64,000 nucleotides of DNA from Opitutaceae bacterium (GTDB lineage: Bacteria; Verrucomicrobiota; Verrucomicrobiia; Opitutales; Opitutaceae), in the NCBI GenBank assembly GCA_018402455.1, contig JAGYIG010000004.1, positions 1 to 64,000 of the forward strand, written 5' to 3'. Shown here piece by piece: positions 24,481 through 34,200 of this stretch. The translations under genes were made by a program, and so were the position numbers. The notes beneath the pieces are model-generated. The model did not search any database. It was not told where the DNA came from and worked only from the letters and a program-made list of their open reading frames with translations. The first letter of the stretch is position 1; every line of letters starts with the position of its first letter.

Positions 24481-25266
24481 TTAGTCGTAGCGTTGCCAGG
24501 TGAGCTTGTTGTGGTCGACCCAGCGGTAGTGGTCGGTGTAGCGGAGGCCGGCGGCGGAGGAGTCATCGAGCACGACGGTCGCCCGCGGGTGCTCTTGGAG
24601 AGCCGATCCGGGGCAGACGGCGGCGAGGGGCCCTTCGATCATATCCATGACGGCGCGCACTTTAGCCGGCCCGAAGGCGAGGAGCACAATCTGGCGGGCT
24701 TCCATAATGGTGCCGATTCCCATGGTCACAGCATGTTTGGGCATTGAATCCCGATTTCCGAACACGGCCGCGTTATCGTTCAGGGTCTGTTCCGAAAGTA
24801 TTTTGATCCAAGTGCGCGAGCGGAGCGAGCCGGTCGGTTCGTTGAACCCGATGTGACCATTACGGCCCAGGCCCAGCAGTTGCACATCGATGCCACCGGC
24901 CGCGGTGATCCGGGCCTCGTAGTCGCGGCATTCGGCGTGCAGGTCCGCGGCATTGCCGGCGGGGACATTGGTTTTGGCGAGGTCGATATTGATGTGCCGA
25001 AACAGATGTTCGTTCATGAAATACCGGTAGGACTGGTCGTGCTCGGGCGATAGGCCCACGTATTCGTCGAGGTTGAAGGTTGTGATTTGGCTGAAGTCCA
25101 AATCCTCTTCGCGGTGCAAACGCACCAGTTCCCGGTAGAGCCGTTCCGGGGTCCGGCCCGTCGCGAGCCCCAGCACAGCATCTGGTTTTTCGCGGATTTT
25201 CTTGGCGATGATTTTAGCGCCGAGGATGCAACCTTCCTCAGGGTTATCTTGAATGATGACTTCCAT
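24481..25266 (-). CDS. nagB: Glucosamine-6-phosphate deaminase
   Basis: 261 aa, the normal length. Motifs: LATGRTPERLYREL, FNLDEYVGLSPEHDQSYRYFM (catalytic Asp and the flap), LLGLGRNGHIGFNEPTGSLRSRT (His in GRNGHIGFNEP) and VTMGIGTIMEARQIVLLAFG. It converts glucosamine-6-phosphate to fructose-6-phosphate and ammonia. It is the last gene of a minus-strand set of two GH9 genes and nagB (36 bases after the second), which points to use of glucosamine-containing oligosaccharides. The stop codon TAA directly precedes the 92-bp palindromic element. Confidence 0.95.
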   Translation of the reverse strand: MEVIIQDNPEEGCILGAKIIAKKIREKPDAVLGLATGRTPERLYRELVRLHREEDLDFSQITTFNLDEYVGLSPEHDQSYRYFMNEHLFRHINIDLAKTNVPAGNAADLHAECRDYEARITAAGGIDVQLLGLGRNGHIGFNEPTGSLRSRTWIKILSEQTLNDNAAVFGNRDSMPKHAVTMGIGTIMEARQIVLLAFGPAKVRAVMDMIEGPLAAVCPGSALQEHPRATVVLDDSSAAGLRYTDHYRWVDHNKLTWQRYD

Positions 25267-25302
25267 GTTAGAACAGGGGATGGCGGATTACGAAACGGAG
25301 TC

Positions 25303-26982
25303 TTAAGCGGTATCGCGGAGGGCGAGGGCATACAACAACCAAGCCGCGTGGGGCAGCCATTGCTCTCCCCATCGCCACCGCTGATCGCTCCGATCGTTCC
25401 ATGGCCGGGGCTGAAAGGCGATGTCGTCCTCGTCCTCAAAACCGGAAGTCACCCCGTTGCACACCCCGCCCGGGCCGTTGAAGAACCCGTATTCGTAGTC
25501 GGGGTTGTTCCGGCCCCGACCCTGCATCATGCAGACATCGAACGGATTTTTGCCAAAAATCCAGTCCATCCAGGCGTGGGCGGCGGCATGGGGCGGATCC
25601 TTCTGAGTCCAGGCGGCGGCGGCCAGCGAGGCGAGCGTGGCGTTTTCCCCCTGCCACCAATAGCCGGAGGGGTTGTCATGAGGGTAGAACCATTGCCGGC
25701 GACCCGCCGCTCCCGGCACCTTGACCCAATGGGGAGGGTAGCCAAAGGGGTTGTTGACCGCGTGGGTCAGGCGGACCAGTGAAGCCAGCCAATCCTCAAC
25801 CAGTTTCAGGGCCTCGGCAGACCAGGGGGCTTCAGGGTAAAGCTCCGCTGCGCGCGACAGCGCGATGCAGGGCAATCCGGCGTCACTGGCGTGAAACCAT
25901 GAGCGTGCGCCCGCGGCATCAAGGGCCAGCCACACGTGCCCGTCAGTTTCGCGGCGGCGGTTGAGGAGGTTGTGAACTCGGCGCGTCAGCTCGGACCTGA
26001 CCAAACCCTCTGCGGGCTCGATTTGCCCCAGTTCCGCCGCCGCCAACAAAGCACAGGTGTCGTCGATCAGGTTCTCCGTGCCGTCATCGAGGTATGCCAA
26101 ACCGTGTTCGCAGAGGTGTTTGAACCCCACCTGTGCGGCTCTCGCGTAGTCAGCCGTCGAAAAGTCACCGCCCTGCCCCAGCCGCGCGGCCGCGGCCAAT
26201 GCCGCGATCGCCATCCCGCCGCCTTGGCGCCAACCCGCTTGATAGTCGGCGTGTTTGACCCCCGCTTGAGTGGAGTAGGTGCACAGCTCACGTTGGGCCG
26301 GATCCTTCGACCAGCGGTCAAAAACCGTCACAAACCAGAATCCGGCGGCATCCTGCATCCGCATCAATCCGTCCGCGCCGTGCTGAGCCTCGTCGCGAAG
26401 TCGTTCGACAAAATACTCGGTTCCCCCCTTTGCCGCATAGCGTTGCCAGGACCGGGCCAGCACCCACGCGACCAGTGGGTTCTGTTGTGGGTTCATCACA
26501 TTGGCGTAGGACAGGTGACTGAGGTATTTGCTGTTGTCCCCGGACGCATCAAACCACCCTCCGCGCACGTCTCTTACCGCCCGGTCATCCCAGCGCGGCG
26601 CCTTCGCATCCGCCCGGTCCCAGACGCCGGAGGAGCGCTGACTCTTCACGTGAAACAGCAAGTCGGAGATGAGCGCCGGCCCGAACCGATCTGCCGCCAC
26701 GTCGAAGCCTTCACTCTGGCCCTGCCGGCCGTCGGCGAGTCGCCAGTGCAGGGCATAGCGTCCCGGCTGGCGCACCTCGGAAACATCAAGTTCCCACCAC
26801 GGTCCGACGCGCTGCCACCCGGCGACCGATCCGACGAATTCAGGTTGGGGCCGCAAAACCTCGTCGCCCGCCGGCAGCCGCACCACGCAGGTTTGCGCCC
26901 AGATCGTATCCGCCGGGGCTTCGATCAGCAGCCGCTTGGTTGCAGCGGGGGCGTAACCCACGTGATTGAACAACACTTTCAT
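25303..26982 (-). CDS. GH9 family exo-beta-glucosaminidase/cellobiase-like enzyme
   Basis: 559 aa, no signal peptide, so probably cytosolic. Residues 1-95 form an N-terminal Ig-like domain (KVLFNHVGYAPAATKRLLIE) and the rest is an (alpha/alpha)6 GH9 domain. The catalytic Asp motif is GGWFDASGDNSKYLSHLSYAN, and the C-terminal acid lies in WRWGEQWLPHAAWLLYALA. The whole pattern, including WSKDPAQRELCTYSTQ, GYWWQGENATLASLA and GRGRNNPDYEYGFFN, is that of the Vibrio-type GH9 enzyme of chitobiose/cellobiose operons, known to release glucosamine or glucose. Its ATG overlaps the stop of the upstream GH9 gene (ATGA), and nagB follows, which supports a glucosaminide substrate. Confidence 0.88.
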   Translation of the reverse strand: MKVLFNHVGYAPAATKRLLIEAPADTIWAQTCVVRLPAGDEVLRPQPEFVGSVAGWQRVGPWWELDVSEVRQPGRYALHWRLADGRQGQSEGFDVAADRFGPALISDLLFHVKSQRSSGVWDRADAKAPRWDDRAVRDVRGGWFDASGDNSKYLSHLSYANVMNPQQNPLVAWVLARSWQRYAAKGGTEYFVERLRDEAQHGADGLMRMQDAAGFWFVTVFDRWSKDPAQRELCTYSTQAGVKHADYQAGWRQGGGMAIAALAAAARLGQGGDFSTADYARAAQVGFKHLCEHGLAYLDDGTENLIDDTCALLAAAELGQIEPAEGLVRSELTRRVHNLLNRRRETDGHVWLALDAAGARSWFHASDAGLPCIALSRAAELYPEAPWSAEALKLVEDWLASLVRLTHAVNNPFGYPPHWVKVPGAAGRRQWFYPHDNPSGYWWQGENATLASLAAAAWTQKDPPHAAAHAWMDWIFGKNPFDVCMMQGRGRNNPDYEYGFFNGPGGVCNGVTSGFEDEDDIAFQPRPWNDRSDQRWRWGEQWLPHAAWLLYALALRDTA

Positions 26983-28717
26983 GGTAATGCATCCCAGCCC
27001 AGCGGGTCGGCCTTGGTCCGGGAAGCCAGCGCCAGCATCAGCACGATATCCGCCTGTGCCCCGATGGTGGATTCGTGGCAGACGAAGTCGTAGCGGTTGT
27101 CATGAAAAACGGCGGTCTCGGTGTCAAAGGCGGCCAACTGGCCGTGGTCGGGCTCCGTGAAGAGCCGTTCCATCGGTTCATGGACGCGACGGCTGGTCGG
27201 GCCGGCGGACAACGCGCCGGTGGGATACCGTCCCATCAGGTAGGAGGTCGGGCTGTAGAGTTGCTCCAACCGGTTGGGCAGGCGCTCGTCGAAAAGGAAG
27301 GCCACGCCCCAATTATTCCGTCCAAAAACATAATCGAGCACCCCATAAAAAAGGGCGTCACCCGCCGGACCGATGAGCCCCTCGGCGGTCGCGACCCGGG
27401 CCGCGTTGGCCGCTAAGGTAACCCGCGGCATCGGAGACTTCCCCAGACGGCACTGGGCAGGCCCCAGGGCTGGCCCGGGCCGGCGGCGTGCTCGAGGTAA
27501 GCGCCGACCTCGGTGGCCAATCCGTCCTGCCCTGCTGGCACCCCGGCCGCCGCCAGGCCCACATTGGGCAACCAGTGCCAATAGGCCCAGCCCGCTTCCC
27601 GGCCCGGTCCCGGCGCATAGCGCTGCGCGACGTCCAGCCAGGTCTGATCGTGGTCCAGGGCGGCCAGTTCAAGCGCAGCGAGGCTCATTTGATCCTGCTC
27701 CGAACGATCCTGATAAAAGTCATTGGTCGAGGCCCGTTCGAATGCCACCGGCACGGTGTCCGGTTCCAGGGCACGTTGCATCAAGGCGCGGGCCATGGTC
27801 GCGCACTGGGCGGCCAGTTCCGGGTCGTGTGGCGCCATCACCCGGGCCCCACGGGCCAGTGCGGCCACGGTGGAAGCCATCTGCACCCGCGCCAAGGCCG
27901 CCTTGGCCGGGCGGCGCCCATCCAACTCGTCATCGACCGGCAACCGCCACCCCAGATTGTGGTCGGCCGAGTCGCCGACTTGCACGATGAAGGTGTCGCG
28001 GTCGGGCCAGAGCTTCAGCACGTAGCGCAGGCCGTGACGGATCTCGTCGAGGATATCGGGGAGTTCGCTGGTGGTGTTTTGGGTTACAAAAATCTCCGGG
28101 GCCACCGTATAGGCCAGCAGCAGGTGGTAAATCGTGTAGGTGGTGGTCAGGGTAAATTTGAGGTGGTCACCCGCATCATACCACCCCCCCTGCACATCCA
28201 CCTGGCGATCGCTCGGCGCGGCTTGCCATTGACCGTCCGCCGGGTCGCCCGCCGGCACGTGCAACCAAGCGGCCGCGTCCCCGAGATGCGACGCCTCGCG
28301 CCACCTCACGGTGTCCGTGCCCGAGCGTTGCATTCGCAGATGCACCAACGGAAGGTTGGCGAGGGCGGCGTAGGGGGCGGGGGCGACCTTGAGGGTCACG
28401 GGTTCCAGTTGGCCGACGGAGAGGACGTAGTGCCCCGGGGCCCGCAGGCGCTCGCTCAGGTCAATCCGGTAGTTGAAGGGCCACGGCGTATTCGCCCCGC
28501 GGCCGATTTCCGATTCGCCCAGAATGTCATCCAGCTCATGGCCAGGGCCAACGACACGCCACGGCGAACCAGCCAAATCGTGCTGACTCATCACCACAAT
28601 TTCCTTGGGCTGATCCGGCGCGTAACCCCACTGATTCCATCGGATGACCGCATCCGGTAGCGCCGCGTTCAGGGCACCGCACAGGGTTAGCAAAGCAGCA
28701 AGGAGGGGTTTCTGCAT
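26979..28717 (-). pseudogene. Secreted GH9 endoglucanase-like gene split by one frameshift
   Basis: Two overlapping frames make one GH9 protein. The N-terminal part (28717 down to about 27445) has a signal peptide (QKPLLAALLTLCGALNAA), an Ig-like domain (IRWNQWGYAPDQPKEIVV) and the catalytic motif GGWYDAGDHLKFTLTTTYT. The C-terminal part (to TGA at 26979) has NAARVATAEGLIG, DYVFGRNNWGVAFLF and MERLFTEPDHGQ. They join at a run of four C (27441-27444 on the plus strand): one more base there gives WGKSPMPRVTLAANA and an uninterrupted frame of about 580 codons. The break may be a true mutation, a homopolymer error or a phase-variable tract. The stop overlaps the next GH9 start by four bases. Confidence 0.82.
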
Positions 28718-28835
28718 GCCTCCAAAAAAGTCGGGTTTGCTCCCCCGCACAACCGCGCGCATTTTAGATTCCGCCTAACGTAAACCGCCCGTATCATCGC
28801 TTCTTCCCCCCTCCCCCAACCCTATGCTTCCTGTC

Positions 28836-29606
28836 ATGAATCGCCTCATCCGCTCCACCCTTATCGTCATCGGCTTGCTGGGCTGCCTCACCGCCCAGGC
28901 TGTGCAGTTCAAGGCCTTGTTGGTCTCCAAGACCGATGGTTGGCACCATGACTCCGGCGCGGCCGGCGTCACCGCCCTGCAGGAGCTGGCCGCCCTCCAT
29001 CACTTCGAATTGTTTTGGAGCAACGACATGGGCCGGGTCATGAACGACAAGTGGCTGGCCGACTACGATGTCGTGATCTTCCTGCTCACCACCGGGGATA
29101 TCCTCAATGAGGAGCAACAAGGCGCCCTCGAACGCTTCGTCCAGTCGGGCAAGGGCTTCGTCGGCATCCACAGCGCGGCGGATACGGAATACGAGTGGGA
29201 TTGGTATAACCAGATGGTCGGGCACATGTTCCACATCCACCCCGCCATCCAAACGGCCAGCCTCGAGGTGGTGAGCCCCCATTTCCCGGGGATGGACCGT
29301 TTCGCTGATCGCTTCATCTTCACGGACGAGTGGTATGAATTCACCGCGCCCCGCTCCGACAAACTCGAATACCTGCTGAAACTGGACAACGACTCCTACG
29401 CCCCCGCCGCGAACTGGGGCTCGAAGCAAAGCCAGGAGGGCATCGACTTCCGGCCGGTCTCCTGGGCCCACAACTACGACGGCGGGCGCGCATTCTACAC
29501 CTCGATGGGCCACATGGCGTCCACCTACCAAGACGCCAACTTCATGCACCACATTTACGGTGGAATCTACTGGGCCGCGACCGGCCAAGGCTTTCGCGCG
29601 AAGTAA
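28836..29606 (+). CDS. ThuA domain-containing protein, secreted
   Basis: 256 aa from ATG 28836 (28824 is an in-frame alternative). A signal peptide (NRLIRSTLIVIGLLGCLTAQA) precedes a ThuA/glutamine-amidotransferase-like fold: FKALLVSKTDGWHHDSG, YDVVIFLLTTGDILNEEQQ, GFVGIHSAADTEYEWDWYNQMVGHMF and WAHNYDGGRAFYTSMGH. ThuA proteins are common in polysaccharide-utilisation loci of Verrucomicrobiota, Planctomycetes and Bacteroidota and are linked to disaccharide metabolism; some act on 3-keto-sugars. The gene is divergent from the GH9 operon and ends in a terminator at 29642. Confidence 0.88.
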   Translation: MNRLIRSTLIVIGLLGCLTAQAVQFKALLVSKTDGWHHDSGAAGVTALQELAALHHFELFWSNDMGRVMNDKWLADYDVVIFLLTTGDILNEEQQGALERFVQSGKGFVGIHSAADTEYEWDWYNQMVGHMFHIHPAIQTASLEVVSPHFPGMDRFADRFIFTDEWYEFTAPRSDKLEYLLKLDNDSYAPAANWGSKQSQEGIDFRPVSWAHNYDGGRAFYTSMGHMASTYQDANFMHHIYGGIYWAATGQGFRAK

Positions 29607-29641
29607 TCCCCGGTCTGCACCGGAAGTCACCTTCCTCCTCC

Positions 29642-29669
29642 TCCCGGGCTGCAACCCGGGAATTTTTTT
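29642..29669 (+). terminator. Rho-independent terminator of the ThuA gene
   Basis: The stem is tcccggg (29642-29648) with cccggga (29655-29661), the loop ctgcaa, and then a run of seven T (29663-29669). It lies 36 bases after the ThuA stop and separates it from the LacI operator and the symporter gene. Confidence 0.8.
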
Positions 29670-29682
29670 GTGCTGATTTAAA

Positions 29683-29698
29683 TTGCAATTCTATGCAA
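29683..29698. promoter_or_regulatory. Putative LacI-family operator upstream of the sugar symporter
   Basis: The sequence ttgcaattctatgcaa is an inverted repeat of the form TGCA-N6(ish)-TGCA and is one of three related sites (with 35920-35935 and 40706-40721, consensus WTGCAAYTYTATGCA). It lies 72 bases before the symporter ATG in an AT-rich patch. The regulator encoded at 34752 is the natural candidate. Assignment is by motif repetition, not by experiment. Confidence 0.6.
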
Positions 29699-29769
29699 TT
29701 TTTTTCATCACCTAGCTCGCGCTGACGGTTTTCGTCCGCTCTCCAAACCCTGCCAAGACCCCTACCCCT

Positions 29770-31155
29770 ATGTCCCTTCCTGCTGCTCCGGACGCGACCC
29801 CGCGTCTTCTGGTCCGTGAAAAAATCGGCTACGGTCTGGGCGACACCGCCTCGAATTTCGTTTTCTACACGATCAACACGTATTTGTTTTTTTACTACAC
29901 CGATGTGATCGGGCTGGCGGCGGGCGCGGTGGGCTCCCTCTTCCTGGTGGCCCGCTTGTTTGATACGGTGACCGATCCCTTGATGGGCAGCATTGCCGAT
30001 CGCACGCGCACGCGGTGGGGCAAATACCGTCCGTATCTGGTCGGGTTGGCGATCCCGTTTGGGATCATGGGCTACCTGCTCTTCGCCGTGCCGGATGTCA
30101 GCCCCGGGGCGCAACTGACCTACGCCTACGTCACCTATGTGGCGATGATGTTGATCTACACCGCGATCAACATCCCCTATTCGGCGCTGCTGGGGGTCAT
30201 TACGCCCAATTCCGCCGATCGCACCTCGGTTTCCAGCTACCGGTTTGTCTGCGCCTTCGGCGGGCAGTTTTTGATTGGGGCCGCCGCGCTGCCGCTCGTG
30301 ACTCATTTCGGCGAAGGCGATCGGGCAGCAGGCTACAAGGCGACCATGGCCATCTTTGCGGTGGTTGCGGTGATCCTGTTTTGGACCACCTTCGCCCTCA
30401 CCCGCGAACGGGTGAGCCCCCCGGCCGGCCAGCAATCTGATCTGGTCAAGGAACTGAAGCTGCTGATCGCCAACCGGCCCTGGGTGATCCTGTTCATTGC
30501 GGGAATTTTCACCCTGACCAATGTTGCGGTGCGCGGTGCGGTGACGCTGCATTTTTTCAAATACTACGTGGGGGATGACGGGTCTCCCTGGATTTGGAAG
30601 TTTGATCTGAGCACGGTTTTTCTGACCAGCGGCACGATTTCTCTGATGCTCGGCGTGGCGGCGACCGGGTGGTTCTCGCGCCGCTGGGGTAAGCGACAGT
30701 TGATGGTCGGCCTGTCGGCCATCAATGCAGTGATCATGGCGCTGTTTTTTGTCGTCCCAGCGGACGCCCTGATCCCGATGTTCATCCTCAATGTCGCCGG
30801 GGCATTTATCATTGGTCCGACCATTCCGCTGGTGTGGTCCATGTTTGCCGACGTCGCCGACTACGGGCAGTGGAAGTTTGGTCACCGCTCGACCGCGTTG
30901 GTTTTTTCCGCCGCTCAGTTTGCGCAAAAACTGGGATTGGCCATCGGCGGAGCCATTGCGGGATGGATGCTGTCGGGGTTCGGCTTTGCGGCCAATGTCG
31001 CCCAGACGGAGGAAAGCCTGCTGGGCATCCGGTTGATGTTTTCGGTCGTGCCGGCGGCGTTCGCCATCAGTGCGGTTGCGGCCATCTGGTTCTACCCGCT
31101 GAGCGACGAAGACCTGAAGCAAATGGAGCACGATCTGGCGAATTTGAAAAAGTGA
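29770..31155 (+). CDS. GPH-family glycoside/cation symporter (MFS)
   Basis: 461 aa with twelve membrane helices. The GPH signature is near the N-terminus: REKIGYGLGDTASNFVF, then DTVTDPLMGSIADRTRTRWGKYRPY, and the central motif with SRRWGKRQLM. The C-terminal half has VWSMFADVADYGQWKFGHRSTALVFSAAQFAQKLG, shared with MelB, LacS and the xyloside/glucuronide carriers. It should bring an oligosaccharide or glycoside into the cytosol with Na+ or H+. It stands first in an operon with the large phosphorylase-like gene (54 bases downstream), downstream of a LacI operator. Confidence 0.93.
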   Translation: MSLPAAPDATPRLLVREKIGYGLGDTASNFVFYTINTYLFFYYTDVIGLAAGAVGSLFLVARLFDTVTDPLMGSIADRTRTRWGKYRPYLVGLAIPFGIMGYLLFAVPDVSPGAQLTYAYVTYVAMMLIYTAINIPYSALLGVITPNSADRTSVSSYRFVCAFGGQFLIGAAALPLVTHFGEGDRAAGYKATMAIFAVVAVILFWTTFALTRERVSPPAGQQSDLVKELKLLIANRPWVILFIAGIFTLTNVAVRGAVTLHFFKYYVGDDGSPWIWKFDLSTVFLTSGTISLMLGVAATGWFSRRWGKRQLMVGLSAINAVIMALFFVVPADALIPMFILNVAGAFIIGPTIPLVWSMFADVADYGQWKFGHRSTALVFSAAQFAQKLGLAIGGAIAGWMLSGFGFAANVAQTEESLLGIRLMFSVVPAAFAISAVAAIWFYPLSDEDLKQMEHDLANLKK

Positions 31156-31209
31156 ACGAGCGCCCGCCCATCGGCGCCGCGGCGTTCGCCCCCCGGAAGA
31201 CTCTACCTT

Positions 31210-34200
31210 ATGAGCACTCACCCGCTTACCCATCCCTCGACCACCCCGGTGGACCCTGACCAGCCTCAGGGCCAACTTTGTTCCGCTTTTGGCGCGCGTT
31301 GCTATCGCATCAGCCAGGTGCACCGAATGCCGCCGTTTTTCATCAATCTGGTGAGCTCGACGGATCGGTGGATGTTTGTGGCGAGCAACGGTGCCCTGAC
31401 CGCCGGGCGCCGCGATGCCGAATGCGCCCTTTTCCCGTATCAGACGGTCGATCGCATTTACGATAGTGCCGGTCAAATCGGCCCTGTGACTCTGCTCGGC
31501 GTGGACACCCCCGAGGGCGAGGTGATGTGGCAACCCTGGGGCCCCGACACCGACCACCACCCCCACCTGGTGCGCAACCTTTACAAGAGTGTGGAAGGTG
31601 ACCGCTTGTGGTTTGAGGAAGTGCGCGAGGATCTCGGGCTGGTCTTCTGCATGAGTTGGGCCACGACGGACACGCACGGGTTCATTCGCCAATGCACCTT
31701 GCGCCGGCTCGGCGGCGGCACCGGGCGGGTGCGCATTTTGGATGGCCTGCGCAACCTCCTGCCCGCGGGCGTTTCGCAACGGCTGCAAAGCCTCAGCAGC
31801 ACGCTGGTGGATGCCTATAAAACCAGCGAGTTGGCCCCGGACTCCACCTGTGCGGTCTTTGCCCTCCAATCCCAGATTGTGGACCTACCGAAGCCGATGG
31901 AAGCCCTGCGGGCCAGCGTGGTATGGTCCGTGGGGTTGGACGACGCCACCATCGCCCTGTCCGACCGCCAGATCCCCCGCTTCCGCAGCGGAGCCGCCCT
32001 CCGACCCGAGCCGCGGACCCGAGGGCTGCGGGGAGCCTACCTGCTTTCGGCCACGCGCGAACTCCCACCGAAGGAAACCCTCGAGTGGTATGTCGTCGCT
32101 GATACCAATCTCGGGCACGCCGAAGTGGTGGCACGGCGGCGCCAATCCCAGGATCCCGCCACCGTCGCTCAACTCCAACAGGCCCGAGTAGATTCCACCC
32201 ACCAACTGCGGCAACTGGTCGCGGGGGCTGACGGGTGCCAGAGCTCCGCCGACGCAATCACCGCCGCCCACCACTTTGCGAACGTGATGTTCAATGTCAT
32301 GCGCGGAGGCACCTTCACCGCAAACCATCACCTCCCCGTGAGCGATTTCACCGCGCACGTGGCCCTCCACAACCCCGCCGCCGCCGCACGGCAGGCTGAC
32401 TTTCTGGCCGGCCTGCCGGACCAGATGGAACGATCCGAATTGTTGGCCCGCGTCGTGAATCTGGAAGATCCCGACCTGACGCGGATCGCGACCTCCTACC
32501 TGCCCCTCTCCTTCAGCCGCCGCCACGGCGACCCCAGTCGCCCGTGGAATCGATTCAGCATCCGGCTGCGCGATTCGCGAGGGGAACGGTTGCTCGCCTA
32601 TGAAGGCAACTGGCGCGACATTTTCCAAAACTGGGAGGTGCTGTGCCTGAGTTATCCCGAGTTCCTGGACGCCGCGATTGCGAAGTTTCTGAATGCCTCC
32701 ACCGCCGATGGCTACAACCCCTACCGCATCACTCAGGCGGGCATCGAATGGGAGGAGCCCGACCCGGAGGATCCCTGGTCCTCGATCGGATACTGGGGGG
32801 ATCACCAAGTGGTCTACCTGCTCAAACTCCTCGAGTGGTCCGTCCGCTTGCACCCCCGACGACTCGCCGCCACCCTCCGCCCCGCGAATTTCAGCTATGC
32901 CGACGTTCCGTATCGGATTTCTGGTTACGATGAACTGCGGCGCGATCCGCGGAACACCATCACCTTCGACGAAGTGGCCAACCGGCGGATCGCCGCCCGG
33001 GTGCAGCGGCTGGGCGCCGACGGCAAGCTCCTCCTGAGCCAGGAGGAGCGCGTCCATCACGCCAACCTGACGGAGAAGCTCCTGGTGCAAGTCTTGGTGC
33101 GTTTGACCAATTTCATCCCCGGCGGCGGGATCTGGATGAACACCCAGCGACCGGAGTGGAATGATGCGAACAACGCGTTGGTGGGCTATGGGGTATCGGT
33201 GGTCACCCTCGGCTACCTGCGCCGGATGCTGGCGTTTGTGCAGTCGGCGATCTGGCCGATGCTGGGCGAGGCCCCGGTGCTCGTCTCTGCCACCGTCACC
33301 CAGTTGGGGGACGCGGTGGGCGAGACGCTGCAACGACACCGTGCCCGGCTGGATCAACCGGACTTCGACGACGCCAGCCGCCGCGCCTTGGTGGACGAAC
33401 TCGCCACGGCGGGGGCCGCCTACCGGCGCGAGCTTTACGCGACCGGTCCGGCTGCTCCGGTCGCGGTGGACGCCGCCTGGCTGCGCTCCCTTTTCGCCAC
33501 CGCCACCGCGTTTGTGGACCACAGCCTGCGGGCCAACCAGCGCCCTGATCGGCTCTTTCACGCCTACAATCTGCTCGAGTTCGCAGACCAGCCCGCGGTC
33601 CTGAAACTCCAGCGACTGCCGCTGATGTTGGAGGGCCAGGTGGCGGTGCTGAGTTCGGGGCTCCTCTCTCCGGCCGAGGCGGTTGCCATGCTCCACGCCC
33701 TGCGCCAGAGCGATCTGTTCCGCGCGGATTTGCACACCTACCTGCTCTACCCCGACCGGGAGCTACCGGGCTTTTTGGCGCGCAACATCATTCCGGAACC
33801 GGCGTGGTCCAGCTGCCCGCTGTTCGAAGCGATGCTCACCCGGCAGGACCAACGCCTGGTGCTGCGCGACGACAACGGAGTGGCTCATTTCCAACCGGAC
33901 CTGGTCGATGCCGCCGCGCTCGAACAGCTGCTGGGGGAACTCTCCACCGACGAGAGCTGGCGCGAATGGGTGGCCGAAAGTGCCGACCAGGTTCGCCGGA
34001 TCTACGAGGAGGTCTTTCATCATCGGGCCTTCACCGGGCGCAGCGGCGGGATGTTTGGATTTGAGGGACTTGGGTGCGTCTACTGGCACATGGTGGCGAA
34101 GCTGTTGCTGGCGGTGCAGGAGAACCTGATCAAGGCGCAGGCCGAAGCCTCATCTCACGTGCCCGCCCTCGTTGAAGCCTACTACGACGTGCGCGCGGGG

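Noticed and set aside
29542-31869. Very long open frame (775 codons) on the minus strand opposite the symporter and the phosphorylase start
   Set aside because: The product is rich in Arg, His, Gly and Gln without family motifs, while the plus strand carries two well-conserved genes; it is a codon-bias artefact of GC-rich DNA.
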